The notes under the pieces: model-generated
What the model was told of the DNA's origin: nothing
The model's database searches: none
What the model saw: only the letters and a program-made list of their open reading frames with translations
Shown here: positions 24,548 to 36,165 of the stretch, piece after piece
How positions within the stretch are numbered: the stretch's first letter is position 1
Layout: each line of letters begins with the position of its first letter
Source of the DNA: Rhabditophanes sp. KR3021
Taxonomy: Eukaryota > Nematoda > Chromadorea > Rhabditida > Alloionematidae
Assembly (NCBI GenBank): GCA_963281155.1
Contig: CAUJLY010000004.1
Coordinates: forward strand, 3,348,001 to 3,412,000
DNA length: 64,000 nucleotides
Direction: 5' to 3'
Translations under genes and position numbers: made by a program

Positions 24548-27500
24548 ATGTCTGATGTTGAAGAGGATCAACTTAGTAACGTCGAAGACGAAGATCAAAT
24601 CGAAGTAGACACTGGAGCTGATGAAAATGACTCTCCAAAACACACTCTTGATACATCAGGTTTTCCACAGTCTTTAAAATCCCCAACACCTGGCAAGTTA
24701 ACCATCTCCGACAAACTTAAAAAATATTTCATTTGTTAAAAGACAAAAAATTTATGAAGAAAGCGAATTAGAAGATAGTAATGCATGTATTTGTTGGGAG
24801 CAATAGTTGAGATTCTCTTAATAGTTGTTGCATCTTTCACATACATTATCTTATTTGATTGTCCAATAAAACTGCATATTCCAAGGCTAAAGCTTCATTA
24901 CTAGTCAATTTATCCAAATGCACACCTACTACTTGCTTTCTCAAAATATTTATAATACGTGCTTCTTTAGCGTTCAAAGGGGTAAATCTAGAAAAGTGGC
25001 GTTGAGCATCTGCACAATGCCTATTAAATCTATCGTTCATATCATCAGAAACACCGCCATAAAAGATCATTTCAATAATTGTTTTAAAGGCAACAATTGT
25101 AATCCACATTTTTTGGGATACCTTACAATACATAAATTGACTGCGACCCTTTGTTGCTTTACGAGGTCTTTCATTTTGAAAACTATCTTCTAGTCTCTGC
25201 TATAACTGTTCATTGTCTAATTTTTTGTCTTCTTCAAGAATTCTTTTAACAGCTTCTTTCAACTCTTGGCATGCTCTAGTCTTGCAATAAAAGATTTTAT
25301 CGGCTTTGTATTTGAAAGTAGCTGACACATTTCACATTTATAATTACCACTTTCACTAACATAAAACTGATTTCTATTTGGGTCTGAGATCTTTAGCATT
25401 GGATATACCACATGAGCATCCGAAAGGAACTGACACAACATTCTTAGTGTTCCTGCATAAAGCTGCAAGTAAACTTCATTGATCGGGTAATGAAACAATC
25501 TGTGAAACTACGATAGCTATAGTTAATTGCATGTTCTATCGCTAATGCTACCTTTCTTGAGTATTTCTTGTTTGAACAAAGCATGTTGATGACTTCATCC
25601 CTTATAAACATTCAGCCAAAAATGCCTTCTTCTTGTCTTGTGGTCTTCATTGTCCATTAGCATAGTCATGGTACTACTGTGCTCTAAGTATATCTTAACT
25701 GGAATTGAATCATCTTCTTTACTTTGTGACAATACTCCTACGTAGTCAGGGTCATCGTGATCAACTCCATGTGCTAAGAATACTTGATAATCTGCCGTAG
25801 ATTTATCCGAAACCCTGAAAAGATATAAATATATTTAGTTGGAATGTTTCAACTTACTGTAGCATCCCAGAACCCCACCATATGCATGAATACTGTCCGC
25901 AAAATAATCATAAGATTGGATAGTGTAATGATTAGAATATCTAATTCTCTCTAAATAATGTCCTTATTACTTGAAGTTTATGCTCGACTCTTCGTGCACA
26001 ATTACTTCTGCATTTTCCTTAGTAGACACTCTTGAAATCGCTTGAGTCATTGTATTCACTTCTGCCAAATTGATTGATTATATTTGATACTTACCATCAA
26101 CAACTACTCCTTGTCGTATTGTTTGATCCCTCCTTAGAGTGCAGCTGTCTTCTTGCTTATCTCTTTTGCCCTCTCCCTCAAAATCGCTATCCTGATCTAA
26201 TTTTGGCTTCATGTCGACTGATAAGTTTATTAAATTAAGCAAGATATCTATTTATAAACTATCAATCAAATTTAATTGAACAAAAACATTTTTGAAACAA
26301 CATCTTATTAATACTATCTAATTCTCCAGGAAGACAACATGGTTTACCTTCTGTTCCAAAAAGTGTTCAAAGAAGGCAAGCTCAGTTCTCTAGTGGTAGA
26401 CCCCCAAAGCATGACAGAGCTACTTTGATGAAATCCGAAGGAATCATTGTCAAAACTTCTGGAACCAACAAATTTGCCAGTCAAAAGGGACAAACTTCTT
26501 TCGGTACCCCAAGAATTACTGATGTCCGCAAAGCTGAAGTCCAAGACCAAAAAACTCAAGGACATCTTCATTTGTCTTCTGGAACAAATATTTATGCTTC
26601 ACAGGTTTAATGAGTTTATTAAAAGAGTTAAATTTTAAATTGTCTAAAAGAATTAGTTAGCGACTTTAGTTTTTTCATAAATACCCACGAGTATTAGCAT
26701 CCAAAAAGTGTTGGAAGATTAATTAGGCGATCTTTAATGTATCGAGTAGTCTATGAAGATTACTTCGATATTACTTTGTTTATTCAAAAAAATAATAAGA
26801 CTGATTTGTTAACTCTAATACTTCTTTATTTATAGGCTGGAATGCACTTTGGAGCCATTCGTGATGTAAACTACAAGACAAAAGGAACTGGTGGTGCTGG
26901 AGAAGTTTCAGAAGAGAAGGCCATGCAAACCAATGGAATTATCCCCGCTCAGGTTTGAATTTTTTAGACAATTGATAAATAATGACGTCTTTATAGATGG
27001 GATCATCGAAGTTTGCTTCTCAAAAAGTAAGTTAGTTGATGGTAAATGCAAATAATATTTGATTTTAGGGACAAACTATGTTCGGTATGCCAAGAGTAAG
27101 TTTTCGAAAGTGGGGTATTATTTATTTGTGTCGAATAATCTGTTATATTTATTGTACTTTAACAAATTAATTATCTTTCAGGTTCTTGAAGTTAGAAAAA
27201 TTGATGACCAAACTCGTGACTCCCAAGGATTCCTTCATATGCAATGCTCTAGCAACAAGTAAGTTTAAACTAAATTTTGAATATGTCGTAAACTAATTTC
27301 TAGATTTGCTTCCCAAAAGGGAATGACTGGATTTGGAATGCCAAGACTTAACATTTCAACTTATGTTGATGAAGTCAGAGGAGAAATGCCTCATGACGAA
27401 TCTTCTCTTTCTCGTCAAACTAGTGGCTACAAGGAGGGTAAGTTTTAATATATAACAGTTTTAAATTTAATGAAAACATTTAAATTTATGAAAAAATCAA

Positions 27501-27908
27501 TTTCTAATTTTGATACATGTTCAGGTTGTAACCAAAGTGGAATGGCTTTCGGAGCATTCAGAAATAACACTGCCCTTCATCTCCTTAACCAAGATCAAGC
27601 TAGTCATGGACTTCTTTGCTTCCAATATGGTGTAAACTTTTTGGACAGTCAAGTAAGTAATCACTTGACAATAGATAGTTATGTAAATTTTGTAGGCCGG
27701 AAAAACTGCATTTGGAATGCCACGTAGAACTTTCACTCCATATGTCGATGACAACAGAGAAGATATCCCTGCCACCTTAACCAGAGCCCCAGATGCTCCA
27801 TTTTGGTCTAGTGCTCAAAAGGAATCTGATTTTGCCAATCAATCTGGCATGACCAGTTTCGGAACTCCACGTGACGTCAAGGGATTAATCACAAGGCGCC
27901 TATGGTAA
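24548..27908 (+). CDS. unc-87: UNC-87-type calponin-repeat actin-bundling protein
   Basis: Muscle thin-filament protein that bundles and stabilises F-actin through calponin-like (CLIK-23) repeats. Nine exons (24548-24692, 26330-26604, 26836-26952, 26997-27026, 27069-27095, 27182-27258, 27304-27437, 27525-27652, 27696-27908) join in frame to 381 aa. An acidic N-terminus of about 50 residues leads to seven repeats, typified by GTNKFASQKGQTSFGTPR and SNKFASQKGMTGFGMPR; the fifth is reduced to NQSGMAFGAFR. Seven repeats matches nematode UNC-87. Exon 1 most likely ends at a GC donor (CCTG, then GCAAGT); a weaker GT donor at 24660 would also keep frame. The first intron is about 1.6 kb and houses an antisense GIY-YIG gene relic. 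A splice-acceptor-like TTATTTTCAG ends 17 bp upstream of the ATG. Confidence 0.95.
24846..26212 (-). pseudogene. GIY-YIG endonuclease-like gene relic nested in unc-87 intron 1
   Basis: Read on the minus strand from the ATG at 26212, an acidic N-terminal exon is followed by three plausible short GT-AG introns (first GTAAGTATCA...TTTGGCAG), so this began as a spliced nuclear gene, not a processed copy. The coding continues through VSDKSTADYQVFLAHGVD and YLEHSSTMTMLMDNEDHKT, then breaks by frameshift near 25620 and again near 25500, with an in-frame stop near 25200. A CxxC motif (YKCEMCQLL) lies near 25340. The last 95 codons (25133-24846) resemble a GIY-YIG nuclease of the LEM-3/ANKLE1 type: MIFYGGVSDDMNDRFNRH, then KEARIINILRKQVVGVHL and NEALALEYAVLLDNQ. 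The first GIY element is degenerate. Probably inactive; the family assignment is moderately sure. Confidence 0.5.
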
Positions 27909-28623
27909 TTAAGTCATTCTTGGTAAAAATTAAAGAAGTTAAAATTAATCAACCTATATTTTAAGCACTTTTAAAGGAATTTTATGATCTATTTTGAAAC
28001 AAATATAAAATTAAAAGTAGTAAATAAACGATTTTTATCAAATTACTTGTACAGTTTATAAAAAAATTATTTGATCTGTTCCAATAATAAATAACTTGAA
28101 AATATTGCATTAAAATTGTTTCAAATATTGCATTAAAATTGCTTCAAATATTGAATTAAAACTGTTTTAGATATTCATAATATATATTTTTGATCTTGTG
28201 AGCAATTATTTTTGTTAAGCTTTATAATATCTTTTACTACATAATAAAAATTGCTCTCCTAAATATTTCCGTTTCTTTTGAAAGAGCCATTTTTCTGTTG
28301 TTTCTTTTATAACTATAAAGAAAATGTTAGTAAGTTACATTTTTACCTATAGTATTACCAACACTTGCTAGTTGTAAATAGATGATTATGTGTTGTTATA
28401 AAGCTAGGATAACTTAAATCACTTTTATTCATTTGTTATGTTGAGTTATAATAATCCCGAAGTTTTAATTGTCAGTGATAATACTTAGTACTTGACAGAT
28501 CATTGCTTTTTTATTTATCAATTAGAAAAAATAACAGTAATGATTAAGCAATTAGATTTTATGGAATCTACTAATATTTGTCGTTGTCAAAAACACAATA
28601 AATTGTTTGGGAAAATAAAGAGC
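27909..28623. other. intergenic region between convergent unc-87 and Na,K-ATPase-like genes
   Basis: Non-coding and AT-rich. A tandem repeat of a 23-bp unit (caaatattgcattaaaattg plus three bases) occupies about 28095-28167 in three to four copies. No exon for the missing part of the neighbouring ATPase is present on the minus strand. Confidence 0.6.
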
Positions 28624-30589
28624 TTATAAATAAAATTCATAAAAACAATTTATTTTAATCAAACCAAAATGTATAAAAGTGTTATTGACTTGGGAGGCGA
28701 TAGCTCTAGCAGTTTCTTGCTGATCTATAAATATTATTAGTAATTCAACTAGTTTTAAATAAATGCTTACCCCCAGTGATCATGGCTACGCGAATTCCCG
28801 CATCTGTACAAAGGGCAACTGCTTCGGGGACTCCTGGTCTTGGAGGATCAATCATTGACATCAACCCGCAGAAAGTGAATTTCTCCATTGGAAAGTTAAT
28901 GTCCTCTGTATTGAATACAAAGGATTGTGGGAATTGCTCTGCCGGCAACTCATATTCACCGAATCCAAGCACTCTTTCTCCTAACCCTCCAAGTTTTGCA
29001 TAAGCAAGTTCAAATTTGTCGGTGTTCTTTTTTTCAATCTTGATCATACTGTCTTTCACGATCATATTTTCGCACATCCCATAGATTCTTTCGGGTGCTC
29101 CTTTAATTACTAGTAAGAAGGCTCCGTTCACTTTTCTGTGGATAGACAATTGGTACTTGTTGGAGGAGTTGAAGGGAATTTCGCAGACCTTTGGGTATTG
29201 CTTTTTTATTCCAACCAAATCACTGTCCATCATCGTGCAAAATCTTAGAATTGCTACTTCACTAGCATCTCCAATTGCATCGCGGTCTTTCAAATCAACT
29301 TTTTCTTGCCCACCTTTAAAGAAAGCTCTTGAGCAGAGAGTAGCAGACCTAAATAAAGACGAAGTTTCGAGATCCTTTACCTTGGGTGAATGGGGAGTAC
29401 TATCATGGACAATCTCATTGAAGTAGACGTGGGATATGGTCATTTTGTTTTGGGTCAATGTGCCAGTCTTGTCACTGCAGATTGTCGAGGTGGATCCGAG
29501 AGTTTCGACGGCATCCATCTGCTTCACTAAACAACTCTTCCTAGCCATTTCTTTGGCAGTGAGAGTCAAGCAAACTGTAACTGTGACAGTAATTCCTTCC
29601 GGAACTGTAGCAACAATAATAGCGATTGCAAAAATGAAGGCGTCAAGGAGGCTCGTATCCAAACACATCAAAATAGTAAAAAAAATAACTCCTTTAGCAG
29701 TGGCGACAAAGGAAATTATTTTCAAAAAGTGGTGGAGATCTTGAGCGATAGGTGTTTTTCCATTGGCGACTTGTGTTGATAAAGCGGCAATTCTGCCCAT
29801 AATAGTCTGGTCTCCGGTCAACATAACTACTGCCTTAGCTGTTCCTTCAACGACATTGGTGGAGAACAATCCAACATTCTTGGATTCCAAAGGATTGTCG
29901 TCGGTGAACTCTTTCGTTCTCCCTTGAGGTTCACATTCGCCCGTCAGAGATGAGTTGTCAACTCTAAAGCCATTTGATTCAATTACACGGACGTCCCCAG
30001 CTAGTCTACTACCACTTGAAATTTCGATTAAGTCTCCAGGAACGACTTCGGCAGCATTGATTTCAAACTTGTTTCCTTCTCTAATAACCAAAGCTTTGTG
30101 CGGAACCATCTTCTTGAAACTGTCCATAATGCTAGAGGCTTTATTGCTTTGATAAAATTGATAGCAAGAAGTAATAAAACAAACAGATCCAATAATACTA
30201 CCAATATACAAATTATCTGGTCGCACATATTCATTAGTATTTGCCTCAATGACGTAACTCACAAAACAAGCAATACAACCAGCCCAGAGCAACATATTGA
30301 ATCCTCCACAAAGTACTTTAATAAATTCCCAAATTTTAGAGGGTTTCGGAGGTGGGGTTAGTTCATTTCTGCCATACTTGGTCAAAAGCTTGGCTGCCTT
30401 TTGGTTTGTCAAACCAGATGTTAGGTTAGTTTCGAAACGCTTCTCAAATTGATGAAGAGGAATTTTATGGTGGTCCTAAAAGATATATTCAAATTTTGTA
30501 AAAACGTAACTTACAATTTTGACATCTTTTTTTAAATCTTCAAGACCCAATTTAGCACCTGCCGTTGTTTCTGTGTTCTTCCGAGCCAT
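28624..30589 (-). CDS. truncated Na,K-ATPase alpha-subunit relative (P-type ATPase IIC)
   Basis: Exons 30589-30515, 30475-28771 and 28724-28624 give 626 aa against about 1000 for a whole alpha subunit. Present: N-terminal cytosolic segment, TM1-TM4, A domain with SLTGECEP (the canonical serine of TGES is cysteine, the glutamate is kept), TM4 VATVPEGITVTVTVCLTL, phosphorylation site ICSDKTGTLTQNKMT, the N domain including KGAPERIYGM, and MIDPPRPGVPEA. It ends shortly after MITGD with an unrelated hydrophobic tail and stop. Missing: the TGDGVND hinge motif and TM5-TM10, which carry further ion-binding residues and the beta-subunit contact. It could be a pseudogene whose front half stays open, a gene with another function, or an assembly break. 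Family call is certain; activity as a pump is not expected. Confidence 0.9.
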
Positions 30590-31208
30590 AGATAAAGCAG
30601 ATTTTGTAAAAAGATGCAATTAAATGTGTTCATAAAAACATCTATTTTATACATGTAAAATCAGCATATTAGATTTGATGGCAAAGTCGCATTTATTTAA
30701 TAAAGTTGTATGGTAATTCTAGCCAAGTCTCCTTTCATTTAATTTACTAAAAATGCAAATATTTTTCTGATTTCACAAGTGATTGTAAGGTAATATTATT
30801 AAAGTCATTTTATTTACTGAAATAACTGCTTAAAATGAGCAATTTAAACAAATCCTTTTCAATAATGATATTAATTTTATATAAATGTTTCATTTACATT
30901 ACCTTCGGAAGTTCCAAAAAACTTTATTAGTAATATGCTGGAAGCTGTTTAAATTTTGATAAATAAACAGTAAAAATGATTTATTATCACCAAAAGAAAT
31001 TACACTTGGAATAGTTTTCATTTTATCTATTTATCTACCCTTACAAATCAACGTTTAAACAGCTGCAAAGATATGTGATTGTAAGGAAATGCAAACGTGA
31101 TACAAAGTAACACTTAGTAAAAGCACTTGCACTTATTGACCGTAAAAATAGTATATAAGAGTGAGTAAAATGCAAGTATGTATCAATTCATAAAACAACA
31201 CGTTAATC
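30590..31208. other. divergent intergenic region (ATPase-like / ShKT gene)
   Basis: No gene. It contains the TATA box for the ShKT gene; otherwise AT-rich with nothing recognisable. Confidence 0.5.
31152..31159 (+). promoter_or_regulatory. TATA box of the ShKT-domain gene
   Basis: TATATAAG lies 50 bp upstream of the ATG at 31209, as expected for a short 5' UTR of about 20-25 bases. Confidence 0.6.
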
Positions 31209-31608
31209 ATGCAATTCTTGAAAGTAGCACTTTTACTTGCCAGCTTCTGTGTTTCCTCTTCATTGGCTGTAGATCCGCCGGCAGTAGTTACTACGACCAC
31301 AATGGGCTCAACTACTGCCGATCCAAATGCTTGCACAGACCTCGCATCAAATTGTGCCATGATCGCTTCATTCTGTCTAAAGCCAAACTATGCTGCTACC
31401 ATGTTAGCCAACTGTAGAAAGGTATTTATGATTTGAATCGAGGATTATTTGTATATTATTTTAGACCTGCTTCCAATGTAATGCTCCAGCCGGACCAAAT
31501 CCAGCGTGTGCTGATCTTGTTACAAATTGCAATGTTGCTCTTTGCAACATTCCAGTTTGGGCTCCACTTTATGAGTCCAAGTGCAAGTCCACATGCAACA
31601 GATGCTGA
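31209..31608 (+). CDS. secreted protein with two ShKT (SXC) domains
   Basis: Exons 31209-31421 and 31465-31608 give 118 aa. A signal peptide (MQFLKVALLLASFCVSSSLA) is followed by a short Thr-rich linker and two six-cysteine ShKT domains: the first runs from CTDLASNCAMIASFC to TCFQC and crosses the intron, the second from CADLVTNCNVALC to the C-terminal TCNRC. ShKT/SXC domains are expanded in nematode surface and secreted proteins; some block potassium channels, others are enzyme add-ons. With no enzyme domain here the role is open. A TATA box lies 50 bp upstream and an AATAAA at about 31643. Confidence 0.9.
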
Positions 31609-31756
31609 TTCAATATTATTTTTATGTTAAATTGAAGTTTAAAATAAATGTTTGATTTAATCAATTTCAACAGCATATATCACATTTTTATTAAAAAAGC
31701 AGTTATTAAAGGATTGGTCTATATTTCTAAATTAACACACTTTTTTATATTTGCTC

Positions 31757-34700
31757 TTAAGAAAGTTCTGATTGGCAGAATTTGTTCAAATAACATATTT
31801 TGAGTTGATTGGAAATATTCAAGACATTAACATCATCACTTGACTCGGTAACCAAATAATTTCCCTTCTCCACATTTACTTTAGCACTTTCTAAGTACAT
31901 CATAACTGAAGTTTCAAGATTGTCAAATGGTAGTGCTTGTAACAAAACGTTTCTTGGATAAGCTTCTAAGGCCTCCACCATATCCTTTGTTAAATCAATA
32001 CCTGCAACAATCGAGTAACATAAAATTATTCCAACATAGCGTGGCTCCATAACTTTCTTGAACTCCTCCAAATTTTGTTGGGTGAAAAAGAGGGTAAATA
32101 ATTTTGATATCTTCATATCCAGAGAGCATATTTCATTAAATACTTTTTCAGAATCGTAGATGCTCTTCTCACTTCCCTCTCCAATCGCATCTCTTAAGGC
32201 AATTGCCAATTCATTAAATTTAGAATCATCATCTATTGAGAGTATTTCCAATGCTCCTTCCAAATCATTTAATGATTGCAAAGAATAAGATATCAAATGC
32301 CTTGCTTCTTTTGATAGGGATGAGTTTTTGGCAGCCGCGTTGATAAAATGACTTTTAAAGGCGTAAGACCAATCATCACCTTCGTTTCCTGAATCAGTTA
32401 GAATCAAATTAAAATATCCGTATAACAAAGTACTTGTCAAACTAAATCCTCTAAGTGACGCTTGAACTAATTCTGCAAAAGTTGCTTGCCAGAGATGACA
32501 ATCGTGTGTCGCATTTGTATTCTTGTTGATCAAGGGAGTAATTACAGCAAGAAGGGGTACTAATGGATGATCATTATTTAAGTGAATGCATTTTCTAGCT
32601 ATTTCCGCAAGTTGATTATCTGATGTTGAATCCTTCATGCCTTTATATTCAACAACAAATTGTAGCAAATAAGTTTGTACATTTTTAGGTTCAAGTGCCT
32701 CAGCTTCTTCTAAATTCAAGAGGGCATCATTCAAATTATCCAAGTAAATGTTTACGATGGCTTTGTTAACTATCAAATAATACGTCCTCCCTGATTGTAG
32801 CAAGTAATTGATTCCCTTAATGCATTCTTCCCCAAATTCTCTGATTTGCGTGATCTGGAATAATTGAAACAGAACATAACAACTTTCTTTAATCAAATTA
32901 TTAGATTCTTCCCCGTTTGACACACTGTCTATATTGAGTAACTTAATCATCAATCGGGAAACACCCATTTTTGAACCCATCAACTTTTCATTTTTATCTC
33001 CAAATACTTGATTTAAGCAACTTTGATCTAATTTCAACGATTGCTTTAAAACAAATAAATTTGCCTCCTTAAAAATGTTGCCAAACTTCTTGTTCATGTC
33101 CTCATTTCCATTAAATAAATTTAGCAATCCAATGATTCTTTTTAAGCAATGCAAATCATTTCTCGATCCAACTACACTGTGTTTACCAACAATAACATAC
33201 GCATTCAGAATGGAGGCAAATACTGAAATGTTATTCTTCAGTGCATCAACAATAACCTCTTCATTATCTTCATAAAACTGGAGTCCATTAAGATATTTAT
33301 CCTCACTAAACCACCCCATCAACATTAGGCTATAATAGTTTGAATTTTCTTCCAGTTTAAATTCATCTTTTGCAGATTCAAGGATTTGAACAGCTTTCGA
33401 CCCAAACCCGAGTTTATAATGAACAAAACCATAAGTAAATAACAGGTTTTGAATTTCCTTTATATCGAAAGAAACATATATTTTTTGATTATCCAAATCA
33501 TTTGAGAAGAAAGTATCCAAATACCCACGCAATGCACTGTAATCTTTTTGTGCTAATAACAATGAGGAAATTTTAGATAGGCAACCAATATCCAGTGGTT
33601 GATTGGTCAGATGCGATTTGCAAATCATTAAAATGTGCTCTTTTTTATCAAGTTTAAATGCCAAATCTAACATATTTCTAGTGAAAATTGGATTGAAAAA
33701 GGATTTATCATAACTAGATGAAAAGTAAGACCAACTTTCTTTTGGATAAAGATCTTTTACCAGGACGGCCAAAGCAAAACACTTCAAATAGTTTCCATCC
33801 CCCTGTTTGAGAATAGCCAACGTTTCTTTAAAGTAGTCATCTTTCAAAATTCCAGATTTAGTTATATAAAATGGAAGTAAAGGCTCATACATTTCATAAG
33901 GAAAGGAACAAATAAATTTGAGAATGTTGAAATCGGGTGATCTTATTTGTTCCAAGGCATCATTAAATTTATTGAATTGATTTCCTTTACTTTGACTAAA
34001 CTCCTCATTTGTTGAAGGAGAACCATTTCTTATTTGGCATAATGAGTATAAGTATGATAAGTGTGCACTTTTATGACACAAATGTTGGTCAAATGGCGGC
34101 AACTTGTTCTTATTTAAAAACCAAGAAACTTCAATCATCAGACCATACAAAACATAGTAGTTGAACGTGGCAAATGTATCCATTACTTCAGTGTACTTTC
34201 TAGTCTTTTGAATCAATTCATCGACGTAAAAATAGTTTCCAGTTATAGACAAACACACACTACCAACACTACAATAAGGATAACTGGAGAATTCATTGTT
34301 TTTGATATCACTAATTAAAGTTGTTTCGAACATTTTTCTGTCAACACTTTCATCAAAATAGTTGTTCAGTAAAATTAAGGACTTCTTAAACGACGTCAAT
34401 TTGGTGGCAGTTTCAGCATTCGAATCAATCATAATATTTGATAGCACTTTTAGATGAGATTGCCTGATTACTCCTGTCAAATACCACTTTTCGATAACAA
34501 TTTCTAACATTGAGATAGCCATGCAAATAGATATTTTCAAATTGGTTTCATCACATTCTAAAATCTTTGTAAAAATGTGTGCACTAAATTGTACAGTTTT
34601 AACGGACGCATTTGATTTCAGTTGACTGTAAACTTGAATCCACTCATTTGCCGTACATCTTAAATGAGTGTTTTTTAGCAGATAATCAACGAATTTATCC

Positions 34701-35263
34701 AACTTAAATAGATAAATAAATGCTTATTAAAGGCTTCCAAAACTTACAAATTGAGCTGAAAATTGAATATAAGCTCGTGATTTTAAGAGTTTTTGCAAGA
34801 AGTTGATGTTTGCCAATTGGTCTTCTAATTTGTCATACATTTTTAAATCCAACCACATGGCAGAACGCTTTTCTGTTAATGCTGATACCTTGATTGGATC
34901 TTCAACTTCAAGATTCATTAGTTTATCAACGGCAAGTAACGTGTCTTGGGAGGCTTCAATTTGTTTATCATCAAACATCTTAATGATACCAGAGTACGCG
35001 ACCTTCTTGCCTGGAGACAATGCAATTCCTTTTAACAGACATTCCTTTGCTTTTTCAAATCTAGCTGTGTTAATGTAAGCGTTTGCGGCAAACACAAATA
35101 GATTGTAATCCTTAATTTGATACCCAAATAAATTCTAAATAAAAGCATTAAAGTGTCATTTTATTGAGTAAATTTTTACCTCTGCTTCGACAATGGCTTC
35201 ATCGTAATTCTTTTCCTTGACTAGTTTTGTAACATTCAAAATCATGTCCCGTGTTAAATCCAT
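31757..35263 (-). CDS. large TPR-repeat protein, probably SKI3/TTC37 (superkiller complex)
   Basis: Exons 35263-35180, 35134-34748 and 34702-31757, separated by two 45-bp introns, give 1138 aa. The whole sequence is helical TPR-like: the N-terminus (KNYDEAI...NLFVFAANAYINTARFEKAKECLLKGIALSP) is a clear TPR pair, and later pairs include AIVNIYLDNLNDALLNLEEAEALEPKN (around residue 665). Length and N-terminal layout fit SKI3, the scaffold that couples the SKI2 helicase to the cytoplasmic exosome for 3'-5' mRNA decay. Other long TPR scaffolds such as NatB auxiliary subunits are less alike but not excluded. No signal peptide or TM. It ends 148 bp from the ShKT gene, convergent with it. Confidence 0.55.
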
Positions 35264-35400
35264 GTTGGCTTAATTGTGGTAAATAGATTGTATATTTGTA
35301 ACAATAGTTAATACTAAATTCAGTTTAGATATCCCAAGCAGAAATAATGTTCGCTTAAGATCAAAGTCATTGGAGAGTAGTAGCTTTAACTTATTTGAAT

Positions 35401-35841
35401 ATGGCAGGTCAGCTTCGAATAAATTTAATTCGACTGTTATCGTCTAAATATACCGGGGCTGGAATTCAAAAGTATTCTGAATTTTTAAAGGCCAAGCAAA
35501 TAAGAATAGAGGAAGCTAAAAATGTTGAAAACCCTTTGAATTACACAATATTTGGAAACCAAAGAAAGCCAAAGAAAGACGTGTTCTTTTACTCCGATCG
35601 GTCATCTGGTACAGGATATTCTGATTATTCTTCAACCATCCATCACGATAGACCTTATATTTGGCCTCCACTGAGGAAACTTTACAAGTGGAATTTTGCT
35701 TTTGCTGGTCTTGGAATGGCAATATGTATATTTAATGCAGATTAGTAAGTTATACTTTGCATCACATAAAACATATATTTTAGTGTGTTTGAAGCATTCA
35801 GAGATAATGGAGATAATTCAAAAGTTATGGGGGCAAAATAA
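35401..35841 (+). CDS. small protein with one membrane segment, possibly mitochondrial
   Basis: Exons 35401-35744 and 35784-35841 join in frame (NADYVFEAF across the junction) to 133 aa. The N-terminus (MAGQLRINLIRLLSSKY) is basic, hydroxylated and without acids, as in mitochondrial presequences; one hydrophobic segment (FAFAGLGMAICIF) lies near residue 105, then a charged tail. This pattern fits small accessory subunits of respiratory complexes, but I do not recognise the family. It is divergent from the SKI3-like gene with only 137 bp between their ATGs, so the two may share a promoter. Confidence 0.6.
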
Positions 35842-36085
35842 AGCTCCCGATTACACAACAATTCATAGTTTTTTGTTAAATAATAGTTGTAGCTATTTCC
35901 GCCTAATAGGTTTATTAAATAAAACAAATGCATACAATTACCTTTTACTGATCAGAATACACTTTACTTTGTAATTTGTGTTTTATTTTGTGTTTAAATG
36001 TTTCGGAAGTATGTCTTTTTTATTCTGAGTGTGCTTTTATCACAAAAATGTTGACAAATAGACGAATGATGATGACGATTACTCT

Positions 36086-36106
36086 CTTATCATCATCACT
36101 ATAAAT
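36086..36106 (+). promoter_or_regulatory. GATA-type site and TATA box of the P450 gene
   Basis: CTTATCA (36086-36092, TGATAAG on the other strand, a site type bound by nematode intestinal GATA factors) lies next to TATAAAT (36100-36106), 60 bp before the ATG. Function is inferred from motif and position only. Confidence 0.4.
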
Positions 36107-36165
36107 ATTGCCATTTGAAAAGAAAGTATTTAAAGAAATATTTAAATCCAATCAACATTATTAAC

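Noticed and set aside
31757..35263. TPR protein considered as NatB subunit NAA25/MDM20
   Set aside because: The N-terminal TPR layout and total length fit SKI3 better; kept as alternative only.
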